Source of the DNA: Candidatus Rifleibacteriota bacterium
Lineage (GTDB): Bacteria; Muiribacteriota; Ozemobacteria; Ozemobacterales; Ozemobacteraceae
Assembly (NCBI GenBank): GCA_015232575.1
Contig: JADFZL010000001.1
Span: 496,001-560,000, forward strand
Length of the DNA: 64,000 nt
Direction of reading: 5' to 3'
Shown here: positions 37,769 to 46,681 of the stretch, in pieces
Layout of the letters: every line of letters begins with the position of its first letter
Position numbering within the stretch: the first letter of the stretch is position 1
Notes under the pieces: model-generated
The model's database searches: none
Seen by the model: only the letters and a program-made list of their open reading frames with translations
Told to the model about the DNA's origin: nothing
Made by a program: the position numbers and the translations under genes

Positions 37769-40582
37769 TTATTCCAGAGGCTTCTGGTCTGCAAGATTGG
37801 CACCAGCGCTCACGTCACAGACAAGCGGAACCTTCAATGGAACTACGTTTTCCATGGCTTTTCTTACAAGAGTTTTAATAGACTCCAGCTCATTTTCTGG
37901 TGCTGAAAAAACAATTTCATCGTGAATCTGGATAAGTGGTACAGTTTGCAGATTTCCAGCAGTGAGTATTTTTCTTGAATCAATCATTGCCTTTTTTACC
38001 AGATCAGCAGCTGAGCCCTGCAATGGCGTGTTGCGTGCAATGCGTTCACCTGAAGCCTGTATTTGCTTATTTTTGCTCTGAAGTTCAGGAATTGCTCTGA
38101 ATCGCCCAAAAAGAGTTTCCACGCCACCATTTTTTCTTGCTGCCGCAACAGTTTCTTCAAAATATTTCATAACAGCCGGATACTGTGCAAAGAAATCATC
38201 TATGTATTTTTGAGCAACAGCTCTTGTAATATGAAGATCTTCAGACAAAGCATGGGCAGATATTCCATAAATAATACCAAAGTTGACCGTCTTTCCAACT
38301 TTTCTCTGTGAATCATCTACTTCGTTGATTGGCACACCGAAAAGCTTTGAAGCGGTAAGAGAATGAATATCTGAATTACTATGAAATGCCTCAATCAAAG
38401 AAATATCGCCGGAAAAATGTGCAAGCAGGCGAATTTCAATTTGAGAATAATCAATCGACACAAGCAGATTTCCTTCTACCGGAGACACAAAAGCACGTCG
38501 AATCTTTCGTCCCAACTCACTTTTGACAGGAATATTCTGAAGGTTGGGATTCGACGATGAAAGCCTTCCGGTGGCTGTTACTGTCTGGTTGAAACTTGTA
38601 TGAATTATTTCATTCTGATTTACTGCAAGCTCAATAAGCGAATCAGCATAAGTTGACTTTAGCTTGCTGATCTCACGATATTCAAGAAGATCCATGCACA
38701 CCGGACTTTCAGCAGCAAGTTCTTTCAGAACTTCTGAATCAGTTGAAAATCCTGTCTTCGTCTTTTTTGTCGGCTTTAATCCCAATTTGGTGAAAAGTAT
38801 TTCCTGAAGCTGCTTTGGGGAACCAATATTAAAGGAAACTCCTGCAGCAGAATAAATTTTATTTTCAAGAACTTTCAGCCTGTCAGCAAATTCACCCGAA
38901 AGATTCCTGAGATAATCAGTGTCTACGCGGATTCCTGTTGTTTCCATTTCAAGAAGAATTTTCAAAAGAGGCATTTCAATCTCTTGAAATATCCGCTCGA
39001 GCGACCTTTCAGCAAGCACTTTATCAAGAAGTGGTTTCAGAAGCAGCGGAATAATCACATCCTGACCAGCATAGTCTGCCGCTTTATCGAGCGGAACAAA
39101 CGAAAAATCACCTTTTGAAACAACCTGATTGTACTCGACAGTATCCAGATTCAAAAGCTCCCGCCCAAGTGATTTTAACGCGCTGGAGCGCATCGAATCT
39201 GAAGTATATGACGCAAGCATTGTATCGTAAAGTTCACCTTTATGAATAACGCCTTCTCTGGCAAGGAATGAAAGATCAAATTTCAGATTATGTCCAAGTA
39301 TTACTTTGCCCTGAAGTGCATTATTAAGAGCTTCAAATGCCAATCGAGCTGGAATCTGGTCGTCCTGAGCAAGTCCGATGTATGAGTGGCGTAATGGAAC
39401 ATAAGCAGACCATTCAGGCGAAAAAGCGAACGAAAAACCGACTATTCGATTCATAAACGGATCTAATCCGTTTGTTTCAATATCCAGGGAAATTATTTCA
39501 TTCGCAGAAGAAAGACGGCTTTTCAACTCACCTATGTCACTAATCAGCAGACGCTCACCGGGAACTTTTGAATATTGTACAGAATTCTCAGTTTGTGATG
39601 ACATAAAATCAGACAAAGAATACCCGGACGTTTTTTCATTAACTGCTGTCGAAGAAGCAATATTTGATTCAGCAACTTTCGTATATTCTGGAGATTTCAG
39701 ATATTCAGCAAACTCTTTTTTGAGCTCATTTCCGAAAGAATTAAATTCATATTTCCTGCAGAATTCAAGTAATCCGCTTATTATTGATTCAAAGCCTCTC
39801 CAGCGGAGACTTTCAAGATTCAGTTCCATTGGAACTTTTGTTTCAATCGTTGCCAGCCTTTTTGAAAGGAAAGCTGAATCTCTGCCATTTGCAAGCATTT
39901 CCCGCATTCGGACGTTTGAAATTTTGTCAAGTGAATTGTACAGCGTTTCAATTGTACCATGTTCCTGAATCAGTGTCAGCGCTTTTTTTTCACCAATTCC
40001 GTCAACACCGGGAATATTATCTGATGAATCGCCCCAGAGAGCTTTCATTTCAACGATACCAGAAGGAAGAAAACCATATTCGGTTTTCATAAGAGCTGGA
40101 TCATAAGTCTTAGTTTCAGATATGCCCTTTACACACAGAGTAACTGAAACACGATCATCAATGAGCTGAAGAAGATCTCTGTCACCTGTTATTATATCAA
40201 CGGAAACGCAGTTTTTTACACGTGAGGCTATTGTACCAAGAAAATCATCTGCCTCATATTCAGGATTTTCAAACATATTCAGTTTCAGGATGTTAACAAA
40301 TTCACGGGCAACAGGCATCTGCTCAATTAAATCCGGAGGTGTCGGTTTACGATGGGCCTTGTACTCAGGATAAATTTTCTGTCTGAATGTCTCCCGCGCT
40401 GCATCAAATGCCACAGCCGCAAAATCGGGTTTCTGTTCCCGAAGAATTTTGAGAAGCATTTTTGCGAATCCGAAAACAGCACCTGTCATCATGCCCGAAC
40501 GGGTCTTCAAAGAGTTTCGCTGAAAGGCATAGTATGCACGAAACAAAATACTATTTCCATCAATAAGAATACATTTTTCCAC
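37769..40582 (-). CDS. polA: DNA polymerase I
   Basis: 937 residues, full length. It has the 5' nuclease domain (1-290; ILIDGNSILFRAYYAF, DEYEADDFLG-like EADDFLGTIA, WGDSSDNIPGV), an intact 3'-5' exonuclease (SLDIETNGLDPF, LGHNLKFDLSFL, YAGQDV) and the family A polymerase (SIDYSQIEIRLLAHFSGD, RKVGKTVNFGIIYG, IHDEIVFSAPE). It removes RNA primers and fills gaps in replication and repair. It has its own promoter and a GAGGTG ribosome site. Confidence 0.97.
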   Translation of the reverse strand: MEKCILIDGNSILFRAYYAFQRNSLKTRSGMMTGAVFGFAKMLLKILREQKPDFAAVAFDAARETFRQKIYPEYKAHRKPTPPDLIEQMPVAREFVNILKLNMFENPEYEADDFLGTIASRVKNCVSVDIITGDRDLLQLIDDRVSVTLCVKGISETKTYDPALMKTEYGFLPSGIVEMKALWGDSSDNIPGVDGIGEKKALTLIQEHGTIETLYNSLDKISNVRMREMLANGRDSAFLSKRLATIETKVPMELNLESLRWRGFESIISGLLEFCRKYEFNSFGNELKKEFAEYLKSPEYTKVAESNIASSTAVNEKTSGYSLSDFMSSQTENSVQYSKVPGERLLISDIGELKSRLSSANEIISLDIETNGLDPFMNRIVGFSFAFSPEWSAYVPLRHSYIGLAQDDQIPARLAFEALNNALQGKVILGHNLKFDLSFLAREGVIHKGELYDTMLASYTSDSMRSSALKSLGRELLNLDTVEYNQVVSKGDFSFVPLDKAADYAGQDVIIPLLLKPLLDKVLAERSLERIFQEIEMPLLKILLEMETTGIRVDTDYLRNLSGEFADRLKVLENKIYSAAGVSFNIGSPKQLQEILFTKLGLKPTKKTKTGFSTDSEVLKELAAESPVCMDLLEYREISKLKSTYADSLIELAVNQNEIIHTSFNQTVTATGRLSSSNPNLQNIPVKSELGRKIRRAFVSPVEGNLLVSIDYSQIEIRLLAHFSGDISLIEAFHSNSDIHSLTASKLFGVPINEVDDSQRKVGKTVNFGIIYGISAHALSEDLHITRAVAQKYIDDFFAQYPAVMKYFEETVAAARKNGGVETLFGRFRAIPELQSKNKQIQASGERIARNTPLQGSAADLVKKAMIDSRKILTAGNLQTVPLIQIHDEIVFSAPENELESIKTLVRKAMENVVPLKVPLVCDVSAGANLADQKPLE

Positions 40583-40649
40583 TTTTCACCTCATAAATTT
40601 CAAACAAAAGATCCATTTCAGTTTCTGTCTCTGCAGCAAATTAGCTGAA

Positions 40650-40678
40650 ATTATGTAACTGCGCACTAATTCATGCAA
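40650..40678 (-). promoter_or_regulatory. Promoter of polA
   Basis: On the minus strand TTGCAT (40678-40673) and CATAAT (40655-40650) with a 17-bp spacer, 67 bp before the polA start. Confidence 0.5.
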
Positions 40679-40694
40679 GAGATTGGTATTTTAC

Positions 40695-40761
40695 TGTCAT
40701 TTCGACCGAAGGGAGAAATCTGCTTACCCTTCGGAGATCTCTCCCTTTGGTCGAGATGACA
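40695..40761. repeat. Dispersed palindromic element, copy 1
   Basis: A 67-bp imperfect palindrome: TGTCATTTCGACCGAAGGGA at one end and its near complement ending TCGAGATGACA at the other. Copies 2 and 3 lie at 49726-49790 and 58879-58943. All are intergenic. Together with spacer sequence this accounts for the gap 40583-40840. Confidence 0.8.
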
Positions 40762-40840
40762 ACGGATCGGTATTGATGATAACGATCGGTAGAGATGTCT
40801 GCCAGCTTAGAGTTACCATTGAGCGCATATTTATTAGCTT

Positions 40841-42379
40841 TCAACGGATTCGATCGGAAAGCTCTTTGACCATGCTTTGGGCGATTTTTGACTCTTTTGA
40901 ATCTGGAGGAGTCAAGTTGATTATTTTTTCAAATATTTCGCGCGCCATTTTACCAGCTTCCGGGTCACCCTGAAGAAGCATCATATCAGTATAAACATTT
41001 CCTATTGCAGAAAGAAGAGGAATGTTTTCTGGCTCTCTTTCAAATCCGTTTTTAAGAATAGCCAGACTGTCACGTAAACGGCCTTCACGGGACATCTTGT
41101 TTGCTTCTTCAAGAATTTCCTGAACATTTAATTCCTTAAGCTGAACATCAGATGGTCGCGGGGTGAATGAGCCAACAGGCAAAGGACGTGTATCAAGACC
41201 GGCTTTTTCAAGATCAGTCTGACGCGAGGCTACTTCTGCTTCTTCCTGATTTTTGCGCTCCTGCTCGGCTTTCAATGCCTCATACCGATCAATTACTGTC
41301 CGTGCATCTGCAAGAAATGCGCCTCTCTTTGAGTTCGCAACATATTTATTCAAATCTGAAATTGCCTTTTCCATGTCCCCTGTGACTGATTCGAGAAAGC
41401 CGAGAAAAAACAACGATTCGGTATGGCTGTTCGGACGGTCCCTCAAAAGTGAAATTCCACTCTGAATCAGACCAAAATCCGGTTCCGAAAGTATTTCCCT
41501 GTCTTTCAGAAGTGCGAGGCAATAAGACTCAATGGCGGCAGGCATATCGTTATTCTGAAAAGAAGCCATGGCTTTGTTATAAAGAAGAGCTCCAGCGCCT
41601 TGTCTGATTGTTCTATAGGACAAATCTGATTTTTCAGACTTCTCTGGTTTCTTTGGTTTATCTGCTTTATCTGATTCTTTGGCCTTATCAGGCTCTTTTG
41701 TCTTGTCTGACTCTGTTGTACTACTCTTTTCAGCTTTAGCAGCTGCATCAGGCTTTTGTTCTTTTCCAGATTCTTCGACCTTTTCAGCAGCTTTCGGAGA
41801 AGCGGCAACGGAAACTTCTCTGGGTTTGCCTTCAGATGAATCAGCAATAAGAAGTTTATCAGGTGGTTTGGGAAGTTTTGGGGCTTTGGACGGGTCTTCA
41901 GAAAGATTTCTCAATCTTTCAAGCGCCTGCGACAGATCAGGATTCAGGGAAAGTGCTCTTCCATAAGACTCTCTGGCTTCCTGCATTCTGCCCATTGCTT
42001 CGTAAGTAAGACCAATATTGTAATGAAGTACCGGAGAATCGGAATTAAGCTGTGAAGCCTTCGCGAAACATCTCAGACTATCATTGAACTGCCCGACCTT
42101 TTTATATATTATTCCGAGATTGTGATAGGCATGAAAATTGTTTGAATCGGCCTTCAATAATTGAAAATAAACATCGACTGCCTTGGTGTACTCTTTTGAT
42201 GCAGTATAATTCATTGCAAGTGCGAGAAGAGATCTTACATCTGAAGGATCGTCACGCAATCTGCGCTGCAAAGACTCAACATCAGGCAGATCCTGTGAAA
42301 TCAAGTAATCTGCCTGAAAGAAAAATAAAAAAAGCGGTAAAACGAAAGTATATCTCAAAATTTTCTTTATCGTCATCAT
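40841..42379 (-). CDS. Secreted or periplasmic TPR-repeat protein
   Basis: 512 residues. An N-terminal hydrophobic segment (about 8-27, FVLPLFLFFFQADYLI) looks like a signal peptide or anchor. TPR repeats (about 35-160) include AYHNLGIIYKKVGQFNDSLR and LHYNIGLTYEAMGRMQEA. A Lys/Glu/Asp/Ser/Pro linker (about 170-255) follows, then more TPR-like helices to the end, including LLSAIGNVYTDMML. It is likely a protein-protein scaffold in the envelope. No specific function can be assigned. Neighbours give no clue; the upstream 316-bp gap has no gene. Confidence 0.8.
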   Translation of the reverse strand: MMTIKKILRYTFVLPLFLFFFQADYLISQDLPDVESLQRRLRDDPSDVRSLLALAMNYTASKEYTKAVDVYFQLLKADSNNFHAYHNLGIIYKKVGQFNDSLRCFAKASQLNSDSPVLHYNIGLTYEAMGRMQEARESYGRALSLNPDLSQALERLRNLSEDPSKAPKLPKPPDKLLIADSSEGKPREVSVAASPKAAEKVEESGKEQKPDAAAKAEKSSTTESDKTKEPDKAKESDKADKPKKPEKSEKSDLSYRTIRQGAGALLYNKAMASFQNNDMPAAIESYCLALLKDREILSEPDFGLIQSGISLLRDRPNSHTESLFFLGFLESVTGDMEKAISDLNKYVANSKRGAFLADARTVIDRYEALKAEQERKNQEEAEVASRQTDLEKAGLDTRPLPVGSFTPRPSDVQLKELNVQEILEEANKMSREGRLRDSLAILKNGFEREPENIPLLSAIGNVYTDMMLLQGDPEAGKMAREIFEKIINLTPPDSKESKIAQSMVKELSDRIR

Positions 42380-42695
42380 CCGTCTTCAGATTTTACAATG
42401 GATAAGCCGATACCAATCCTGACTAAAATTCGCAGGTATCCCCGAAAACGTTATAAGCGAACTAAGTAGAGTTGATATAAAAACCGGACATTTTCAAAAA
42501 ATAGCCAAACACTGCAGGAGAGAAAATAAAGAATTTGTCATTCCGCAGGGATGACAAACGTGAGATATCTGAAAGCTCTTAACCAAAATCTCTATCAGAC
42601 AAACAAACACAGAAAACAGGAATCATATTCTGCAAATCAAAAATCCGTTTGTTTTCCGTGTTTTTCCGTGCAATTCCGTGGTAAAAATCTATTCT
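42380..42695. other. 316-bp intergenic gap with a small hairpin
   Basis: Between the TPR gene and the 3' end of spoVS. TTTGTCATTCC and GGGATGACAAA (42534-42557) form a short hairpin that may end spoVS transcription. Near 42653-42681 TTCCGTG occurs three to four times at short intervals, a simple repeat. Nothing else is recognised. Confidence 0.5.
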
Positions 42696-43040
42696 TTACT
42701 TCGATTTTGCTTCAATGATGAATCTGATTGCAGTTTTTTCGTTACCGTCAATCTCAATTTTTGCAAAAGCAATAACTGCATAAAGTTCAATCCCTTTTGG
42801 AGCAACATAGCCACGTGTGACAGCAATTGCCTTGACAGTCTGGTTCACTGCACCAGCGCCTACAGCAAGTAATTCAACACGTGTATCATGTTCGAGAACA
42901 GCAGCAATTGCACCAGCAACAGACTTCGGGTTAGACGAGGATGCCACCCTCAGAACTTCCATTGATCCCTCTCCGGCAACTTTTTGCACGTTGTGTACGC
43001 TGTGTACGTTTTGTACTTCCTGTACGCTTTCAGTATTCAT
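42696..43040 (-). CDS. spoVS: SpoVS-family protein with repeat N-terminal extension
   Basis: 114 residues. Residues 28-114 match the compact SpoVS/Alba-like family: MEVLRVASSSNPKSVAGAIA, VGAGAVNQTVKAIAVTRGY, IAFAKIEIDGNEKTAIRF. The usual protein is about 86 residues. Here about 27 extra residues precede it, with the pattern V-[Q/H]-x repeated five times, encoded by 9-bp tandem units. The first ATG has GAGG upstream; the internal Met28 is the alternative start and would give the standard length. SpoVS affects late sporulation in Bacillus but also occurs in non-sporulating phyla, where its nucleic-acid-binding role is undefined. Confidence 0.9.
   Translation of the reverse strand: MNTESVQEVQNVHSVHNVQKVAGEGSMEVLRVASSSNPKSVAGAIAAVLEHDTRVELLAVGAGAVNQTVKAIAVTRGYVAPKGIELYAVIAFAKIEIDGNEKTAIRFIIEAKSK
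42981..43024. repeat. 9-bp tandem repeat in the spoVS 5' end
   Basis: About five units of GTACAnnnn (minus strand) encode VQE-VQN-VHS-VHN-VQK. The last unit has GTGCA. The repeat can expand or shrink in frame. Confidence 0.75.
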
Positions 43041-43121
43041 TGATCTCGCCTCTACTTTAAATTTATCTGCTGCTTTAACACAGCTATATATAATAGATTA
43101 ACCAAATCCTGATTCTGACCG

Positions 43122-44354
43122 TTAAACGGATTTCACCAATATGCTTGCATTCTGACCGCCAAAGCCGAAGGAATTTACGATTCCACACTTAATCTTCTGT
43201 TCACGGGCTTTAAGTGGGACAAAATCTAGATCGCAGCCTTCGCCTGGATTTTCAAGATTCAAAGTCGGGTGAACAAAACCGCCACGCATCTGCAATATTG
43301 TTGCTGCAAGACCAACAGAACCAGCGGCACCAAGCAGGTGTCCAATCATCGACTTTGTTGAATTTACAACTATTTTTCCCGAATGTGTTCCAAATGTTTC
43401 TTTCATCGCATTAACTTCAGCCGGGTCCCCAATTGGAGTTGATGTTCCATGGGCGTTCACATAATCGACGTCCTGAATTGGAGTTTTGCTGAATTTAATG
43501 GCCTGAAGCATGGCACTTTTAGCACCAAGGCCCTGTGGGTGCGGAGCTGTAAGGTGATACGCATCTGCTGAAGCTCCATAACCGGCTATTTCAGCCATTG
43601 GGTCCACTCCACGCCGCTTCATGGATTCTTCAGTTTCAAGAACAAATACAGCTGAACCTTCGCCCATTACAAAGCCATCCCGATCTCTGTCGAACGGCCT
43701 GGAAGCCCTTTCAGGCTCATCATTGCGTGTTGATAATGCTTTCATCTGGGCAAATCCTGCAACAGTGAGTGAAGTTATCGCTGATTCGGTACCACCACAC
43801 ACAACGATATCAAGCATCCCTGTTGCAAGTTTAAGAAACGCTTCGCCGATAGCATGAAGGCCTGATGCACATGCCGAAACCACAGCATAGTTCGGTCCAC
43901 GAAAGCCGTATTCCATCGCAATATAGCCCGAAGCAATATTGCATATCATCATCGGAACAAGGAACGGGCTTACTCTGCCCGGACCCGATCGGGTAAGAAC
44001 TTCAAATTCAGTTTCATAAGAATGAATTCCCCCGATGCCAGTGGCGACAATGACTCCAACGCTGTCCGGATCGATTTTTGCTGGATCAATAGCTGCCTGT
44101 TGGACAGCCATTTTTGCAGTTGCCATGGAAAACTGTGAATATCTGTCATGCCTTCTGACATCTTTCTTTGTTATGGCAAAAGTCGGATCAAAGTCTTTAA
44201 CCTCTGCTGCTATTTTTACTGAATGTTTTGATGCATCAAAGGAGGTAAGTCTGGCAATGCCGTTCTTCCCTTCTCTCAGGGAGTTTTGAAACGCTTCAAT
44301 CCCTATTCCTACAGGTGAAACTACTCCCATTCCTGTGACAAATACGCGATTCAT
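43122..44354 (-). CDS. fabF: 3-oxoacyl-ACP synthase II (FabF)
   Basis: 410 residues. The condensing-enzyme Cys-His-His triad is present: VSACASGLHAIGEA (Cys), VNAHGTSTPIGDPAE (His) and MIGHLLGAAGSVG (His). It elongates acyl-ACP with malonyl-ACP. AAGGAG lies upstream. It is the last gene of the fatty-acid operon, 15 bp after the second FabK-like flavoprotein. No fabH is nearby, so initiation must be encoded elsewhere or performed differently. Confidence 0.96.
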   Translation of the reverse strand: MNRVFVTGMGVVSPVGIGIEAFQNSLREGKNGIARLTSFDASKHSVKIAAEVKDFDPTFAITKKDVRRHDRYSQFSMATAKMAVQQAAIDPAKIDPDSVGVIVATGIGGIHSYETEFEVLTRSGPGRVSPFLVPMMICNIASGYIAMEYGFRGPNYAVVSACASGLHAIGEAFLKLATGMLDIVVCGGTESAITSLTVAGFAQMKALSTRNDEPERASRPFDRDRDGFVMGEGSAVFVLETEESMKRRGVDPMAEIAGYGASADAYHLTAPHPQGLGAKSAMLQAIKFSKTPIQDVDYVNAHGTSTPIGDPAEVNAMKETFGTHSGKIVVNSTKSMIGHLLGAAGSVGLAATILQMRGGFVHPTLNLENPGEGCDLDFVPLKAREQKIKCGIVNSFGFGGQNASILVKSV

Positions 44355-44369
44355 GGCATCAAGCTCTCC

Positions 44370-45332
44370 TTATAATTCTTCGACTGGTTCAAGACCATCA
44401 AAAAACAGAGTGAAAATATCTTTAACAGACAACACTGCATCAATTTTATAGACATGTTCACCTGCGAATACCAGACCTTCGTCGAGATTTCCTTCTCTGG
44501 CCTTCAAAAGCGCTTTTACTATACAAAAAGTTCTGGCACAGCGCTTTAAACAGCCATCACAAGCATCAGGTTTGGCCCCGCCTGCGATGGCTCTATCAGA
44601 AAATGGTGTAGAAAGAGCATTTCCAGGAAGACCTACGGGACTGTGAATTTTGAATACATCGCCCTTTTTTGCTTCAAGATATCTCTGTTTGAAGGAATCT
44701 GCGGCATTAGATTCAAAACTCGCGGCAAATCTTGTTCCAACCTGAATTCCATCGACTTTCATTGCAAGAACTTCCATCAAATCTTCACGATCAGTAACTC
44801 CGCCGGCAATCAGAACCGGTATTTTGACCGCTTCCTTAATAGGCGGATAAAGCAATCGTGAAGATTTGGTTGTTCCAAGGTGCCCACCAGCTTCTTTTCC
44901 CTCAACAACTACGGCCGCTGCGCCAAGCTGTTCGGCAAGAACAGCGAGTTTCACTGAAGAAACAATTGGCACAACCGGGATACCAGACTTTTTTCCAAGA
45001 TTCATAAGATCTCTTGAAAAGCCTGCACCCGCGACAAGAAGGTCAATACCTTCGTCAACCGCAGTTTTCATGACATCAAAGAAGCGGCTTGCCGCTACCA
45101 GCGTATTGATACCAACAATGCCGCCCTGCGCAATTTCCCTTGCAACACGAATCTCATGTCTAAGTTCGTCATCGGTCATGCCGGAACCGGCTATAAGGCC
45201 GATTCCACCTTCCCGAGCAACCGCTCCGGCCAACTTACCGGTAGAAACTTTTATTGCCATTCCCCCCTGAACAATGGGAAAACGCGGTTGCAGATTCCCA
45301 ATTTTCAGACGTGGCAGAATTTTCAATCCCAT
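44370..45332 (-). CDS. NPD/FabK-like flavoprotein with C-terminal Cys cluster
   Basis: 320 residues, a TIM-barrel FMN enzyme of the nitronate monooxygenase/FabK family: PIVQGGMAIKVSTGKLAGAV, VVVEGKEAGGHLGT, VLIAGGVTDREDLMEVLA, GIQVGTRFAAS. It differs from the FabK two genes away mainly near residues 255-275, where DACDGCLKRCARTFC supplies four closely spaced Cys. They could bind a metal or iron-sulphur cluster, which is inference. It lies between acpP and fabF, where fabG often sits in other genomes. An enoyl reductase with other specificity, or a nitronate/quinone oxidoreductase, are both possible. Confidence 0.8.
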   Translation of the reverse strand: MGLKILPRLKIGNLQPRFPIVQGGMAIKVSTGKLAGAVAREGGIGLIAGSGMTDDELRHEIRVAREIAQGGIVGINTLVAASRFFDVMKTAVDEGIDLLVAGAGFSRDLMNLGKKSGIPVVPIVSSVKLAVLAEQLGAAAVVVEGKEAGGHLGTTKSSRLLYPPIKEAVKIPVLIAGGVTDREDLMEVLAMKVDGIQVGTRFAASFESNAADSFKQRYLEAKKGDVFKIHSPVGLPGNALSTPFSDRAIAGGAKPDACDGCLKRCARTFCIVKALLKAREGNLDEGLVFAGEHVYKIDAVLSVKDIFTLFFDGLEPVEEL

Positions 45333-45348
45333 AGATTTCCTAAGACGA

Positions 45349-45591
45349 CTATGCGCCTTTTTTCTTCTCTTCGATGTATGTTACTGCATCTTGAACGGTT
45401 TTAAGCTTCTCGGCTTCTTCGTCTGGAATTTCGATATCGAAATGCTCTTCGAGATCCATGACTAATTCGACAGTGTCAAGACTGTCTGCTCCGAGATCTT
45501 CAATGAAACTGGCGTCAAGAGACACCTGCTTTTCATCCACCTGCAATTTGTCTACTACAATTTTCTTGATTTCTTCAAAGTAGTTGCTCAT
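45349..45591 (-). CDS. acpP: Acyl carrier protein
   Basis: 80 residues, acidic, with [18 protein letters not shown]; the Ser in DSLD receives 4'-phosphopantetheine. It carries acyl chains for the surrounding fab enzymes. It has an AGGAGG ribosome site and two tandem promoters in the 133-bp gap upstream, consistent with the high expression usual for this gene. Confidence 0.97.
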   Translation of the reverse strand: MSNYFEEIKKIVVDKLQVDEKQVSLDASFIEDLGADSLDTVELVMDLEEHFDIEIPDEEAEKLKTVQDAVTYIEEKKKGA

Positions 45592-45621
45592 GTGGCCTCC
45601 TGAATTACCTGTGTGAATTAA

Positions 45622-45649
45622 ATTATACTTCTACAAAAAATAATACCAA
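45622..45649 (-). promoter_or_regulatory. acpP proximal promoter
   Basis: On the minus strand TTGGTA (45649-45644) and TATAAT (45627-45622) with a 16-bp spacer, about 30 bp before the acpP start. Confidence 0.5.
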
Positions 45650-45668
45650 TTCGTAAATTGTGTTGGGA

Positions 45669-45697
45669 TTTATAGCTTCATTCGCTAATAATGTCAA
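45669..45697 (-). promoter_or_regulatory. acpP distal promoter
   Basis: On the minus strand TTGACA (45697-45692) and TATAAA (45674-45669) with a 17-bp spacer, near-consensus. Confidence 0.65.
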
Positions 45698-45724
45698 GAA
45701 AAAAATTTATAAAAGATGTAATGC

Positions 45725-46666
45725 TCACTGAGCAACACTTTCAGTTTTGCTTTGGGAAAGCATGGAAAGTGTCTCTGGATCTTCAGCTTGAAGAAGCTGA
45801 GAATCAGGAACAATCTTTTTTATCAAACCGGAAAGAATTTTTCCCGGTCCAAGTTCTATAAATGTTCTATGACCGCCCGCATACATATTTCTTATAAGGG
45901 GCTCCCATTTGACAGAGCCGGTAAGCTGTGCCAGCAGTTTATCTTTAAAAGTATCAGCCTTTCTGGAAGGTTGCGCATCGACGTTCTGATAAACATCAAT
46001 CGTTGAATCACAAAACTTTATTGAAGCTATTGCCTCAGCAAGTTTTTCCCGTGCTGGTTCCATTAGTGGCGAATGAAATGGTCCTGAGACTTCCAGCGGA
46101 AAGATTCTTTTCGCACCTTTTGCTTTTGCCATTTCAGAAACTCTTTTAACGCCCTCGGCAGTGCCTGAAATCACTATCTGACCTGGACAGTTCAGATTCG
46201 CCATAACACAGACGTTTTCTGCAGAAACTTCTGCGCAGATTTCTGAAAGGATTTCCGAATCAAGATTAAAAACTGCAGCCATAGCGCCAATTCCTGAGGG
46301 AACGGCTGTCGACATGGCTTTCGCTCTGATATCCACCAGACGCAATAAATCTTCGAATGATGCTGCTTTTGCAGCATACAAAGCTGAATATTCCCCAAGG
46401 CTGTGGCCTGCTACCGCAGAAAATGGAATACCCATTTCCCTTACTGCATCAGTAAGAAGCGCCTCTGTCAGAAAAAGAGCCGGCTGCGTGTTTACTGTCT
46501 GCTTCAATTCTGATTCCGGACCTTCAAACATGATCTTAGTAATTTCTCTGCCAAGTATGCCTTCGGCATTGCGTGCTATTTTGGCAGCCCATGGAAAAGT
46601 CTTAACCAGATTCAGTGCCATTCCAATCTTCTGTGAGCCCTGTCCGGGAAATACCAGTGCTTTCAT
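45725..46666 (-). CDS. fabD: Malonyl-CoA:ACP transacylase
   Basis: 313 residues. FPGQGSQKIGMA at the N-terminus and GHSLGEYSALYAA with the catalytic Ser are diagnostic; GPFHSPLM supplies the catalytic His region. It loads malonyl units onto ACP. AGGA precedes the ATG. It follows fabK after 15 bp and precedes acpP; fabG, which normally sits here, is absent. Confidence 0.96.
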   Translation of the reverse strand: MKALVFPGQGSQKIGMALNLVKTFPWAAKIARNAEGILGREITKIMFEGPESELKQTVNTQPALFLTEALLTDAVREMGIPFSAVAGHSLGEYSALYAAKAASFEDLLRLVDIRAKAMSTAVPSGIGAMAAVFNLDSEILSEICAEVSAENVCVMANLNCPGQIVISGTAEGVKRVSEMAKAKGAKRIFPLEVSGPFHSPLMEPAREKLAEAIASIKFCDSTIDVYQNVDAQPSRKADTFKDKLLAQLTGSVKWEPLIRNMYAGGHRTFIELGPGKILSGLIKKIVPDSQLLQAEDPETLSMLSQSKTESVAQ

Positions 46667-46681
46667 TTTTTTATCCTGTTT

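Noticed and set aside
42817..43101. 94-codon plus-strand frame
   Set aside because: Antisense to spoVS; the Thr/Cys repeat only mirrors the 9-bp repeat.
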